NCBI GenBank assembly: GCA_037903355.1
Contig: JBAJFE010000026.1
Span: 6,262,001 to 6,326,000, forward strand
DNA from: Trichuris trichiura
Lineage: Eukaryota; Nematoda; Enoplea; Trichinellida; Trichuridae
Direction of reading: 5' to 3'
Length of the DNA stretch: 64,000 nucleotides
Part shown: in pieces, positions 37,281 to 47,578 of the stretch
Numbering within the stretch: position 1 is the first letter of the stretch
How the letters are laid out: each line of letters starts with the position of its first letter
Translations under genes and position numbers: made by a program
Notes under the pieces: generated by a model
The model's input: the letters and a program-made list of their open reading frames with translations, nothing else
The model's database searches: none
Told to the model about the DNA's origin: nothing

Positions 37281-38067
37281 TTAGCATTCCCAACTTTGCC
37301 GAATGCACAAGTAATTGCTAGTGCAAGGTGAGGTAGTGGGTGAGTAGTACAAATTAATACCGGAAGCAAGCGGGTGACCGTATACAATTCCCATTTTCAA
37401 ATCTATGTTATGTTCGATATCTTTTGTTACTGTCTCCATATTGTTCGCAGTGCCTTCAGCGACTGTAAATTTCATCTCAAGAAATGACATTCTCTGAACG
37501 TCCACCGGAAGCAGCCCTTCACCCGTCAAAGCTTTATAATGAGGTTGTAGCAATTTAGTTAAATCATGCTCCACTTGTAATCCCAGTTCTCTTGAAATGG
37601 CTAGTATAGCTACTTCTCTTATCTCCAATGAAATATTAAAATAATCGCAGTCGTCCATGAGAGTAGGAATCAACTTTCTCTAAACGCGCTTTTCTGTTAA
37701 CAGGTGGTCACAAAGTAATCATTAGGCCAAGTTATAACCTGTAATCTGGCGTTTTAGCTTTCTAACATCGCTAACAGTGTAACAAGAGCAGTTTCAAGAC
37801 TTATGAAAGCTTATTCTGTATTTTTTCTGAGTTTGCCTATTCACTCCCTGATGGCACACTTGTGTAATTTGGTTACAGACTTCCACAATAGCCGGAAAAG
37901 CCGTGAGCGAAGAACAGTATGAAAGCGCAGATCCCAGTTAAACGATGGTCAAGGTTCACCATGCTCATCCATTTGAGTATGGAGCTTATGATGTGCTTCA
38001 GCCCCAGATATTCATGTCCAAAGACTGTCTCAGTCAAATGGTGATAGAATTGTTCATTTGAAGGCAC
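37281..38067 (-). CDS. candidate uncharacterised gene, two possible exons
   Basis: Two open segments on the minus strand: 37873-38067 and 37281-37673, the latter ending in a stop at 37281. The downstream segment has protein-like composition (NISLEIREVAILAISREL, then VDVQRMSFLEMKFTVAEG). The upstream one ends near a possible donor (CT-GTAACC). A frame-preserving join needs a weak acceptor near 37677-37685, so the model is poor. I recognise no domain. It lies between the convergent LRP2 gene and app-1. It could be the 3' end of a small gene, or chance ORFs. Confidence 0.3.
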
Positions 38068-38816
38068 TCAATCATAACTAACAAAAAATATCAGAAAAAA
38101 GTTATATAACGCGGGGAATCAAAGCAGAAAAGGTTAAACAATTCTACCAGTTACTCGCTTACCCGAACTACTGACGATTACAATTAGTTCGATTAATCGA
38201 AGTCTACTGTATGCATTATAAGTAATCAAGTGATTGACTTAAAGAACATGTTTTTAACTATGATCAGAATAAATGAATCGAACGAAAGCCCTTAGGTTTG
38301 CTTCTTTCCTCAAGCTAGAGAGCCTGCTTTAGTCCAATTTGAGTTATCAAATGAGAGCTGGAATGACCATAACCCTGTTAGTCATGCTTATATTCTGAAA
38401 AATGAGATTAAGTTTATTAGTACTTCGCACTTCATGGAATTGCCACTCAACGGTGGTCAAACAATTGGAAGCTTTTCAGTGTCACCTCAGTGTGCTAAGA
38501 AAATATAAGCAATCTCCAGCGACTCATAGCTGCATCACTGTACCACATAGCAGCAACTTTTGGTCAGACCTGTAAAAACGTTTTCTTAACCAAGCATACA
38601 TAAGCCTTTTTTAATAAGTTTACAGGATTATCGTCAACATTCATGCAAAAAGTAAAGTGCATGAACGAAGCAACGTGCGATATTCTCAACGAGAACGCAT
38701 CATATTTCAAAATTCAATCGGAATATGCATAGTATCGTAATAACAAAGCTCCAACAGCGCTTTTGTTTAGGTTATGGAGTCGCTAATCAGTGAATAAATT
38801 ATGCTAGCCAGTTGCT

Positions 38817-41800
38817 TTAGCCAATTGGCATAGTTTCTTGAATAAGCCAATGGTAAGCTTCCATGTAGCCAAGATCTTGAAGCCGTTGGCCAACTACGTC
38901 CCGACAGAGGTCATGGTACTTGTTTATCCAGTTGATCTATAGTTACAGTTAAAAGAGATATGAGATTAAATGGACACAATTCAACTAACCTCCTGTTTGC
39001 TCAACAAGTGAGACAGTATTAGCTTTTGCTGAATGGGAACCAGGGTCAGTGGTTCAAAGCACAGACGAACATCATCACTTGCGGACTGAAACAAAAATTA
39101 GGTAAAATGACAGAAATTCTATAAATAAATAAAGCACAAAACAAGACTACATACCGCAGCAGCTGTCGTCTTCACCAAATAAGCATTTTCTATCCGTATA
39201 CCGAACTCATTGTCCTTGTAAAACCCAGGTTCTTGGATAGAAACGCATTAAATTATGCAAAAGCATTAGGTATCCTACCAATAGTAAGCACCATATTTGG
39301 CCTAATGCCTTCAGAATTGAAGCCTACACGACTTATGGTACCAAAACCGCTGGGACCTGCATAAAACGTTTATGAAAGAGAACATCGGCTTTGTGCCAAC
39401 CTTCATGAACAACCAGACACATGCCAACGCCATGGCCAGTTCCATGGGGATAGTCCAGTCCATTTTCCCACAGAAAGCGGCGTGCAAATGAATCTAGCCT
39501 AACACCTTAAGAAAAATATGTTTGTACCAAAGCAGTTGATATTCATCCACTCACCTGAACATTTATCTGGAAATATTAAGCTGGCCAAGGCAATATGTCC
39601 TTTGAGGACACGAGTGTAACAGTCTTTTTCAAATTCACTCGCTCCTTCGAACATCATAGTACGTGTCACATCTGTTGTGCCGTCGCTAAACAAAAATAAA
39701 ATATTTGAAACGACAGTTTCGCCAGAAAACCTGGAAATACATATTAACAAAACATACGTGAGCATGTTCTCTCGCATTCAAACTACCACGGTATTAGTAA
39801 ACATTTAGAAACAATCTAGCCAGCATAGTCGCTGCACAGTTTGCCTTAATTATAGATCCTTTTGTTAATGTGCCGCCGTCGCGGAAGGTCGGCTGGATGC
39901 TCGCTGCACTGCCTGACTGACTAGGCGGGACTGAAGCCTGACGGCTCAAGGCAGAGCTGACGGCGGAGGTCTCTGCAAAAGTTGGTCTGACGGAGCGGCT
40001 TGCAACCATTAAGACCGACCGGACGGGCGGCGCAATTACGCTGATGACGGGTCATGTGCAGACCCGAAAGCTTCGTAATAAACGTTTAATAAACAACGGG
40101 TCGAAAATCCCGCGAAGAACTTCAGAAAAACAAATTAAGAAACCCGTTACGAAGAAAAGAAGAAAGAAAAAAGAAAATTATAGATCCCACTTATTAGTTA
40201 ACATCACCAACTCCAACTTATCAATATTAGCAGTATTCAGGCATCTTTTGCACATTTTCTAATATTTATTTATCCTTAATTGCTTATGGGTAAGCATTTC
40301 GTCTTGGCTGGATAATACTTGATATGAATACGAACTCAACGCGTTTAAAATCGCACCAGTAGACGAATTTTCACTGCAATCAACTAGTCAAGCTCTATAT
40401 TTACAGATATTCATTCTGCTTCTGCTTCAGGCTTGACAAAACGTGAAAATTCCTGCGGGTAACGCTTAAACAAAAACAGTGCCAATGCAGCCTGTGAAAG
40501 TACGTTTCGCATTACAGTGACATAAGGCAACTGATGTTCTACAACTTTAAAACATCGGCAATTTGTCTTCGTTCATTCTTTTCATAAAGCAGTAGGATGC
40601 GTTAAATATTTGCGTCACGTGAGCAGGTTTGGACTACATCAGTAGGAAGCACTGCCTAACATCCGACTAATTATTTTCTAAAGTGTAGGTCTGGGGGAGA
40701 GCACTTGACAAGTTGTTAGGGTTCTTCATTTGGGCGTATAGTTTAAAGCTGCAAGCAATTCACGTAAAATTCTCAGGATAGATGAACACAAGTTTTCAGC
40801 TGAACAGCGCCCCGGAACTACCTGAGGTTAGATGTTTTACAGTCTTTCTTTGCGACAAAATAGAGGTAGTTTCGTAAGCACCCGCATTACTCTGCGCAAA
40901 CAGACATCCTTCGCGGTCGACATCCATTCATTTTAGACGAAAAACTGCCGAAAACCGCGTTCAGGACATGGATTCTTGAGAAACTCAGCTTAACAGACTA
41001 ATCGCTAAGGACTATCTCTAAATGAAGAGAAAGATGGGTAAACCTTTTGAAAAAAAACAAAAGAACATGCATATGCTTACTTTATGCTAGTATCCCGTTA
41101 CTTTAACGGTACAAAGCAAAGATACATGCGCACACACATGAAGTATGAAGTACGAGGGCCGTTCGAAAAGCTCCGGGAAAAATTAAAGAAAAATATTATT
41201 TGTGATGATATCAAACTTATTTCTCAACGTATCTTCCGTCAACCTCTAGGCACTTTTGCAGACGGTGTCTCCACCTCTGCAGACCTCCCTTGTAGAATCA
41301 TGGGGGTTATGTATTCCACCAAGTCGAGAGGCGCGTTTCGCGTCACCCACTTACTCGAACAGCGTGCCCTTTAAATGTTAACTTTGGAAAGAGAAATGAG
41401 TCTGACAGGCCAACACCTGGACTGTAGGGCGGTTATGCAATGACTTCCCACCAAAACTCACGAAGAACAGTCCTTACTGTTTTTGAAGAATGAGCCGACG
41501 CGTTATCGTGATGAAAATGGCACTGAGGTGCAACTTGCCGCGCCGTTTTCTTGCCGATGTGGTCTTTAATTTTCGGAATACTGCTTTGTGATAACTTGCT
41601 GTGACTGTTCGCTCTCTTTCGAGGAGGTCAGAAATATTCCATTCGAGTCCCAGAATATGATCGCCATAACCTTTCTAGCCGACCGCTCCGCTTTGAACTT
41701 GACTGGACCTATTGACCCACTCGGTAACCACTCCTTGGATTGGATCTTACTCTCGAGGTCATTGAGATGGATCTATATTTCATCTCCCGTGACGATATGG

Positions 41801-42967
41801 TCCAAAACCCGGTCTCATTTGCTTCAATCTTCGCTAAAAACTCCAGAGAAAGGTTAACGTCTCGAACCAGCTGTTCTTCGCGCAACGCTTTCGGGACCCA
41901 CCGAGCTGAAAGCTTCTTCAGACCAAGGGTTTCATGCAGTATTCTAAATGCTGAATGAAGGGAGATCCCACCCATTCTAGCAATCCTTCTGATGATAATT
42001 CTGCAGTCTCCTTCTACTAAGACCTGAATAGAGCCACGGTTCCTTCGCTCGTTGCGGCTGCCGGTCTTCCCGCTCTCCGGTCATCTTTGACTGCCTCTTC
42101 GCCCTTTTTGAAACGCGTTATCCACTCACAGACAATCAATTTAGATGGTGCACTACTTCTGTAAACTTGCTGTAAAGATTGAGTAATCGCCCTCGGCTGC
42201 CACCTAGCTTGCATAAAAACTTAATGTTAGCTCTGACCTCAAAACAAATATTTTCCATATCACGAGAAAAAGGATTACTTTAAGAGCAGCTTGTACTACA
42301 CTTGCGAAGCGTCGGATAAGGCTACCTCTCCGTACAAGTTCGAAGATAACGGAGGTACAGTTAAACATGTTTTGCCCTAACGGTTGGCTTCCTGCTTAAC
42401 ACTGCACCGTTTTTCCGCCAACCTTCCGAACATTCCTCGTATTTTTTCTTTAAGGTGATAAAGCAACATGGAAAAATAGGTTAGAAATAAATCTTCTTTT
42501 GACACGCTAAAAAGACGACTGGGCGACTGAGTAAATAACTGCGATAAAGCTATTAATGCAAACATCAACTCATGTTTGAACTGCTGTTGATGCCATGGAA
42601 GGTGAACAGTAAAATAGCCAAGCAGTATTTGGTACAATACAAATTTAAATTATTTAAGAGAATAACACTAAGCAAGTTGGAAATGAAAATACAGCGCTTA
42701 CTAATATTGACCCCCAGAGTCTAACAGAAACAGCTGATTTGCATTCAGTTGAGCATTGGTTTCTTTTGTTGGTTTGTAATGAATAATTGAAGCATTACTG
42801 CCACTGGCTGAAATCGTTTCAAAACTTGGACCCAAAAAGAGAGGTTGCATGCGCCGAAATTCTTCTATTTTTTCCGATGCTGATAATTCAGTTACGCAAG
42901 AACGAACCTCGAGCATTTGCTTCTCCAACCAGTGGAAGAACATGCAAAGGGCAACCGAATCTTTCAC
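38817..42967 (-). CDS. app-1: app-1 exons 6-12: M24 catalytic domain
   Basis: A pita-bread fold domain holding two metal ions. All five metal ligands are visible: Asp in LLDSGGQY and Asp in DGTTDVTRT (split by the 3-kb intron, TA-C completing Tyr), His in HGTGHGVG, Glu in IEPGFY (codon split by an intron) and Glu in GIRIEN. The accessory histidines of SIIHYKP, YPHGTGH and VHEG are also kept. The domain ends with the family's C-terminal helix region, [16 protein letters not shown] and [11 protein letters not shown]. The enzyme is therefore predicted to be active. Confidence 0.95.
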
Positions 42968-45429
42968 CTGCAAAAGGTCAAGCCTACAATAGGCAACTTT
43001 AAACAGATAAGACGAACATGAGCCTCCTTCATCGAATTTATTTCAATTTCGTTTTTTATAGCTTTCATATTCAGCACAGGCGATTGATCTACAAACCGAA
43101 CTTGTTGCGGTACAGCGGAGTAGAGTGCATAGTTGGTTTCAGGGGGAATCCAAATGCGCTGCACGTCCTTTCGGCTAGCCAGCAGTGTGAGGCACTTGTG
43201 CACGCTGTCATAAGGCTCTAAAGTAACCGTCATCCATGGATTCGTAAGGTACTGCTTCAATTCTGCCGAGACCTTCTCCGCATGGATAAAAAGACTATAT
43301 GGCGAATACAAACGTCAACTGCGTTAGTAGGATGAAACTGCCAACTAACCTAACGGATGAATCGGTGAGTATGCAGTACGCAAAAAACACTGGAGTATAT
43401 GGGATATCAGAACCACGTACGTTGAAAAGCCACGCAACTTCATCCAGAGCCGAAATTAAAAGTGCCTGTGCCTTTACGCTCTTCATTTTTTCCTGAACCA
43501 TCAGTACTTTTGTTTCCCAAGGAACACCTGAAAATAACAATTATGATCTTCTTGGAAACATTACTGATTCCTACCTGCAAATTCTAGTGAATGCTGAAAC
43601 AGATGACCAGCGGGCAGATGAGGGCGCGAAGTGCTCCAAATGCAGTCCACCAAGTTAGCAGGCACTGGAATTAGCCGAATACTGCTCTTTGCCAACTTCG
43701 ATGATAGATCCAAGAAAAAATCTTGGAAGAGCGTAAACTGATGGACAGAAGGGAAAAGCTTAGTGTAGCCTACCGGAGCTGCATACGTATGGGTCGATAC
43801 CAACAACACTTCCCTCAAACAGCTCATTGGCCAGCCATTCCGACAATGATGGTGTATCGGATAAACCTTCTTTCATCAAAGTCCAATCTTTATGCAATTG
43901 CTTAGATGCTTGAAGGTAGTAAATCCCAACCGTCCATAGGGCAGCATTGTCCTTGGTTACCACGGCAATTCATAAAAAATACAATACGCTACTAAAAGCA
44001 AAAATTAACTGAACATACGGCTAACAACATCAACAGAATGGAGGACCATTCATCGTGTAATAAGGTAACTTCCCGTTAAGCAGAAAATGTTTATTTAAAC
44101 AAAAACACGTTGCTTTCGGATCGTGCGCGATCGGACGCTGAAAACGGATCTCATACGATCCGTAAGCTCTGCGTTTTTCCGAGTAAATTTTCTCTGCTTA
44201 ACGGGAAAGTTTGGTACGCCACAACGAAATTTTAGGGTTCCATTCTGAAGGATTCCACAGCCAATCAAAATTAAAGACCACAATAAAGACAAGTAAGACT
44301 TCGTTATGGTGCACAGATTTTTATTACTTTCTGTGGAAGCCTCCCGTTTTTTCCAACGCTAAAATAATATTAACAGAGCTTTCGGGAACCGACCTTATCC
44401 CATCCTTAGGAACCTGGCTGAATAAAGTAAACAGATCTCGAAAAGAAACGACGTTTTAATCCCGAGCGGTTATTCCAAAAAATTTGCCTGAAATATTCAT
44501 GCCGGCAATGAAATAACTATACCCTGTAAACCTTCTGCTTTAATCGTTCACCATACGTGTCGTCGACTACAAAACAACAAAACAGTTTGAAAAGCTGAAA
44601 CTTGAATTCTATTCAAAAACTGTTTGTCACTAACTCAGCGACGTAAGTGGACTTTCCAAAACTAACCTCCACCTGAAATCGAAACTCGGGGACACTTTCC
44701 CTTTGTTTCAGGGTTATCTCAGCAAAGTCGACTCGCCGTGTAGAATGAGAAACCAATAACTAGCTGCCTTTCTTGCCGATCAAACTAGCGCGGCACTTTT
44801 CATTAGCTACAAGGCTTTCGCTCCACAGAAACGATACACTCAAACAAACAGATGGTCGTTACAGATGGAATAAGAAAAGGAGGCGTCTCGTAGGGTTCAC
44901 TTTTTCATTGACTTTATGATTTTTAATGACAATAATAATAAGAGATAAGTGCCGTTGAAGTATTTATTATGAGAAAGTTGCAAATGTACTCCACAAAGTT
45001 TATCAGGAAAAGCTCTAGTTTCCGCAGTGCAGCGATATTACTCCTCTAGTATTACTTCCGCGCAATCGTGGACTATTTTTTAACATATACGCAGCTTTTA
45101 AGGTAAACATTCTTTCGCTGTCATCGTATAAGAGAACGGTCTCGACTTATTAAATTTATATTATGAATAAGAAGAATAAGCTAAAATGAACTAACTCACA
45201 GAGCATGAAATGTAAAATATTACAAAGCCGGAGCAAAACTGAACTTACCCCGAGATCCCGTAAAGCCGGTCAGGAAAGAACGGCGCCTATCACAAAGTGC
45301 AGTGTACTCCGAATTGTGAGCGTCCCCTGACGGCACAATGTAAGCGTCCAACTTTTCTGGCACTATTTCTGCATTCTGCATCACAGCGCGAAGTTTTGCC
45401 AGTAAGGTACACATTTCTGAGCCTGCCAT
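38817..45429 (-). CDS. app-1: cytosolic aminopeptidase P (XPNPEP1 type)
   Basis: A metallopeptidase of family M24B that removes an N-terminal residue preceding proline. The model gives about 617 residues against 623 in human XPNPEP1. Exons in transcript order: 45429-45249, about 43966-43787, 43737-43575, 43527-43350, 43294-43018, 42967-42702, 39685-39555, 39505-39401, 39356-39279, 39231-39155, 39085-38990 and 38936-38817 (stop 38819-38817). Start ATG is at 45429 ([14 protein letters not shown]). Phases agree except at exon 1/2, where no AG acceptor precedes the conserved AVVTKDN in frame. Two introns are long (about 1.3 kb and 3.0 kb) and hold insertions. No signal peptide is present, so it is cytosolic. 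Confidence 0.93.
39848..40187 (+). mobile_element. SINE-like retroposon with 12-bp target-site duplications
   Basis: A GC-rich 316-base body (39860-40175) flanked by perfect direct repeats AATTATAGATCC at 39848-39859 and 40176-40187. It ends in an A-rich run with G interruptions (about 40154-40175). Tail plus long direct repeats is the signature of reverse-transcribed insertion by LINE machinery. CTGACGG occurs three times in the body. It contains the hammerhead-like motif at 40035-40079. I saw no clear tRNA A/B boxes. The class assignment is inference. Confidence 0.7.
40035..40079 (+). ncRNA. hammerhead-ribozyme-like motif (hypothesis)
   Basis: Order of elements: ATTACG (40035-40040), CTGATGA (40041-40047), C, GGGTC, 7-base loop, GACCC (40061-40065), GAAA (40066-40069), GCTT, CGTAAT (40074-40079). 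ATTACG and CGTAAT pair perfectly as stem I, and GGGTC with GACCC as stem II, around the conserved CUGANGA and GAAA boxes. Against it: an extra C at 40048 faces a C instead of the usual G-C closing pair, and stem III is reduced to AGCU, which could pair only weakly or between two copies. Activity is not shown. Confidence 0.4.
41151..42441 (-). mobile_element. degenerate mariner element 1
   Basis: A 1,291-base element bounded by TACGAGG and CCTCGTA, with TA at both ends as expected for the mariner target. The inner inverted repeats have diverged. Minus-strand transposase fragments are a helix-turn-helix region with [13 protein letters not shown] and DDRRAGRP (42214-42017), then [14 protein letters not shown] (about 41975-41800), then TGDEI followed by a stop where the family has Trp. 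Several frame breaks make it inactive. It is inserted in an app-1 intron, in the same orientation as the host gene. Confidence 0.9.
42017..42214 (-). pseudogene. mariner transposase N-terminal fragment (element 1)
   Basis: An open fragment with the mariner DNA-binding features: a helix-turn-helix ending [18 protein letters not shown], then AGRP, the usual linker motif. It terminates at 42017, and the rest of the transposase continues in other frames, so the gene is broken. Confidence 0.8.
43018..45429 (-). CDS. app-1: app-1 exons 1-5: two creatinase-type N-terminal domains
   Basis: Exon 1 carries [14 protein letters not shown] and [10 protein letters not shown], both strongly conserved in the family. 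Exon 2 carries [12 protein letters not shown], where the usual motif is WTDGRYFLQA, so a conserved Asp and Arg are replaced. Exons 3-5 carry [30 protein letters not shown] (family ALDEIAWLFNLRGSD) and the segment ending in SMKEAH. The exon 2/3 intron is 49 bases (donor GTATGC in phase 0, acceptor ATCAG). The exon 5/6 intron has the weak donor GTTCGT. These domains set dimerisation and substrate access; the catalytic domain follows. Confidence 0.9.
44068..44210. repeat. foldback element in app-1 intron 1
   Basis: Ends are CTTCCCGTTAAGCAGA and its complement TCTGCTTAACGGGAAAG. The arms are inverted and imperfect. The centre has a core of the shared repeat family, CTGAAAACGGATC...GATCCG (44138-44163), where an A/T pair replaces the G/C pair seen in the 62.9-kb copy. 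It lies in the first app-1 intron, next to the uncertain exon 2 acceptor. Confidence 0.75.
44342..44455. repeat. diverged copy of the same foldback family
   Basis: Contains CCTCCCGTTTTTTCC, then AGCTTTCGGGAACC (44378-44391), which matches the family core in reverse orientation (CCCGAAAGCT). A weaker opposite-facing copy may follow at about 44418-44450. Boundaries are approximate. Confidence 0.4.
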
Positions 45430-47191
45430 CCGCAAAGCGACGTCAAGAAGGTGATGTCGCTTGATTAGACCTTTAACGGTGGTATTCAGTTTGTTTCTGT
45501 TTATGAGAGGCTAAAGCCGTTGGAAGTATACGACAAATAGTCCCCAAGTTAAGACGTAATCAGCAGGCTTGACTTGTTAAAACACTCAAACAACGTCTAC
45601 GAAAACAAACACGCACTTACGGTGAAACAGCTTCTTTAATGATTGACAAGATCATAGTCGGCTCAACGGCTCTTACTTTTGCTCTTAGGTACATTCTTCC
45701 ATCTAAGGACCTTTCACGCGGCATGTAGAGAAGTTAAGCGTTCGGTTCTTGCAAATCTTTTACTGGGATAGTAGTATCCTTTATGGAATTCAACGTTTAT
45801 CACCTCGTATTACTTTTATGCATTCACGAAACGTTATACAAATTGTTGAAGTCCAAAAATAGCTAAATGTGTACACGCCTTCTTTTACAAAGATCTTCTG
45901 CGGGTGAAAGGTCGTCCTACCTAACCTCGCTCTCGCTGGCTGCTCAGTGCCCGCCTGGGCACGCGTGCTCCTTCTCTCACTCTCACGTTAGCCAAGCAGT
46001 AAAGTTGCTCAGAGTATGCGTGACTTATACTCTGTGCGTTCAAAGTTCCAACAGCTTTCTGTATTTTTATTGACGCGGGATTCTTGTTCACAAATTTATA
46101 ACCTCTTAAACTGACACGGTAAATAGTTGTTTACAGGACCTTTTCGTTCACGTGCCGGATTACCGCGGCTCAAACTCACTGAGAGACTTCTAGCTTCGCG
46201 GTGAAAGTTCCCTTAAGAAAAGCATAGTTAGCAAAGTTCATTTTGGACAGATCTGAAGAAACATTCCCCTGTTAAGGAACACTGTCACAAAGAAGTAGCT
46301 GGAACAGCATAATAATACTGCGCGATTTTAGTAGCGCAACTAGTGGGCTATCACTTAACAGCTGGGTGGCAGCTTAAAGGAATACGTGAAGAAAAAAAGC
46401 CGAAGATATTGATACCGCATGAAGTGAACTAAAACACAAAAACTGAAGATGGACTTTGCCTGTAGCTGTTTCTCTTGCGTCAAAGCAAGCAGCTTTCCCC
46501 GTGCCAGATTAAATACATTGATAAAAGGTTGTAGTCCCTACAACAACAGGAAGCGACTATCCCTGTAGTCCGATAAACACTTGCCTAAGCCAGACTTTCA
46601 GCCGAAGAAAGTCGTGTTATAAACTTGTTGGCTCATAAATGCAGTTACCCACTATAGGTCCAGCAGACTTTGCGAAATCATCAGGACACAATCAATCGTT
46701 ACGTAAAAGTAGTGTTTGCGCTTGGAGGAGAAGCCTGAGAAAACTGAGATCAGCCTTAGTCGATCATAGAAGATTGGTCCCTCTACATAACAGCGCTCAG
46801 CCACTGACTGCAGCCAAAAACGCCTAGTAAAAGTTTCTGCAGTCCAGCGTCTATAATTATTATCCAAAGGGTAGTAACTGGTAAAAAAAAAAGTTGAGAA
46901 ATAGAAGTATGGGAAGCTGTTCCGCTGGCTACATGTGCTAGAGCAACAGATAAAACGGAGCGTTTAGAATAGCGCACCTCCAGAGAGTTCATTACATCTT
47001 TTGCGTTCCAATGCATGTTCTGCTTTATTTTTACAGTGACAGGTGAAAACGATGATGTGAATGGCACTAAATTGTTTTGCTATACGCGGTCAGCTATTCA
47101 ATTTTAAATGTTGTACGAATTTCCAGCAGCTCGTTTTGCAAATGATCAGCACAACTCGTTTACTACTGTTGGTAGGAGCAGGTCCACTCGC
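45430..47191. other. intergenic between app-1 and the sperm-protein gene
   Basis: It should contain the app-1 5' end and promoter, and the 3' end of the sperm-protein gene; TTTATT at about 47022 reads AATAAA on the minus strand, 170 bases past that gene's stop. Small ORFs here lack recognisable domains. Confidence 0.45.
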
Positions 47192-47578
47192 TCACCGGTT
47201 ATACTCAATTTTCAACGATTTTTGATGAGTGGTTGCTTTTTTGTTTAGAAAGATGCTGTTAGTAAATCTAGTTGCGTGAGGATTAAAAACCTCCCTATAC
47301 TCGATCGTAATACGATCGTCTGCCAAAGATTCTTTCTCGGGATCGAACGGCTCGCACGTGATGGATACCAAACGAGTTTGATTTGGTTCCAACAAGCCCT
47401 GAGGTGGATCGACCATCAACCTTTTTGCATTTGAAGATTTTGTTCTCCAACCAAGACGCTTGCTTGTCATGTTTGTTATTGCGCATGTCTGCATTTTGGT
47501 ATCAATGAATGGGGCATTAAAGCACATTTTATCCTGTGGTTCAAGGCGAATCTCTCCCATCACCTCTATCGCTGACAT
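47192..47578 (-). CDS. major sperm protein (MSP domain), 128 residues
   Basis: A single-exon gene whose product is essentially one MSP immunoglobulin-like domain. In nematodes MSP polymerises to drive crawling of amoeboid sperm and also acts as an oocyte signal. Start ATG at 47578 gives MSAIEVMGEIRLEP. Family landmarks in order: FNAPFID, RLGWRTKSSNAKRL, VDPPQGLLEPNQ, DDRITIEY and the C-terminal KSLKIEYNR (the family ends IEYNP). The length matches canonical MSP (126-127). It is clearly diverged from canonical MSPs in the middle and near the end. It could be a sperm-specific MSP paralogue rather than the abundant form. Confidence 0.87.
   Translation of the reverse strand: MSAIEVMGEIRLEPQDKMCFNAPFIDTKMQTCAITNMTSKRLGWRTKSSNAKRLMVDPPQGLLEPNQTRLVSITCEPFDPEKESLADDRITIEYREVFNPHATRFTNSIFLNKKATTHQKSLKIEYNR

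Larger units (their letters stand above)
39686..42701 (-). other. app-1: app-1 intron 6 carrying transposon insertions
   Basis: A 3.0-kb intron (donor GTAAGC at 42701, acceptor TTTAG ending at 39686) in an otherwise mostly short-intron gene. It contains a dead mariner (41151-42441) and an A-tailed retroposon (39860-40175); together these account for about half its length. The stretch 40188-41150 has nothing I recognise. Confidence 0.85.
43967..45248 (-). other. app-1: app-1 intron 1, insertion-bearing
   Basis: About 1.3 kb between exon 1 (donor GTAAGT at 45248) and exon 2. It contains the foldback elements at 44068-44210 and about 44342-44455. The rest is AT-rich with no recognisable gene. 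The true exon 2 acceptor is unresolved. Confidence 0.6.
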
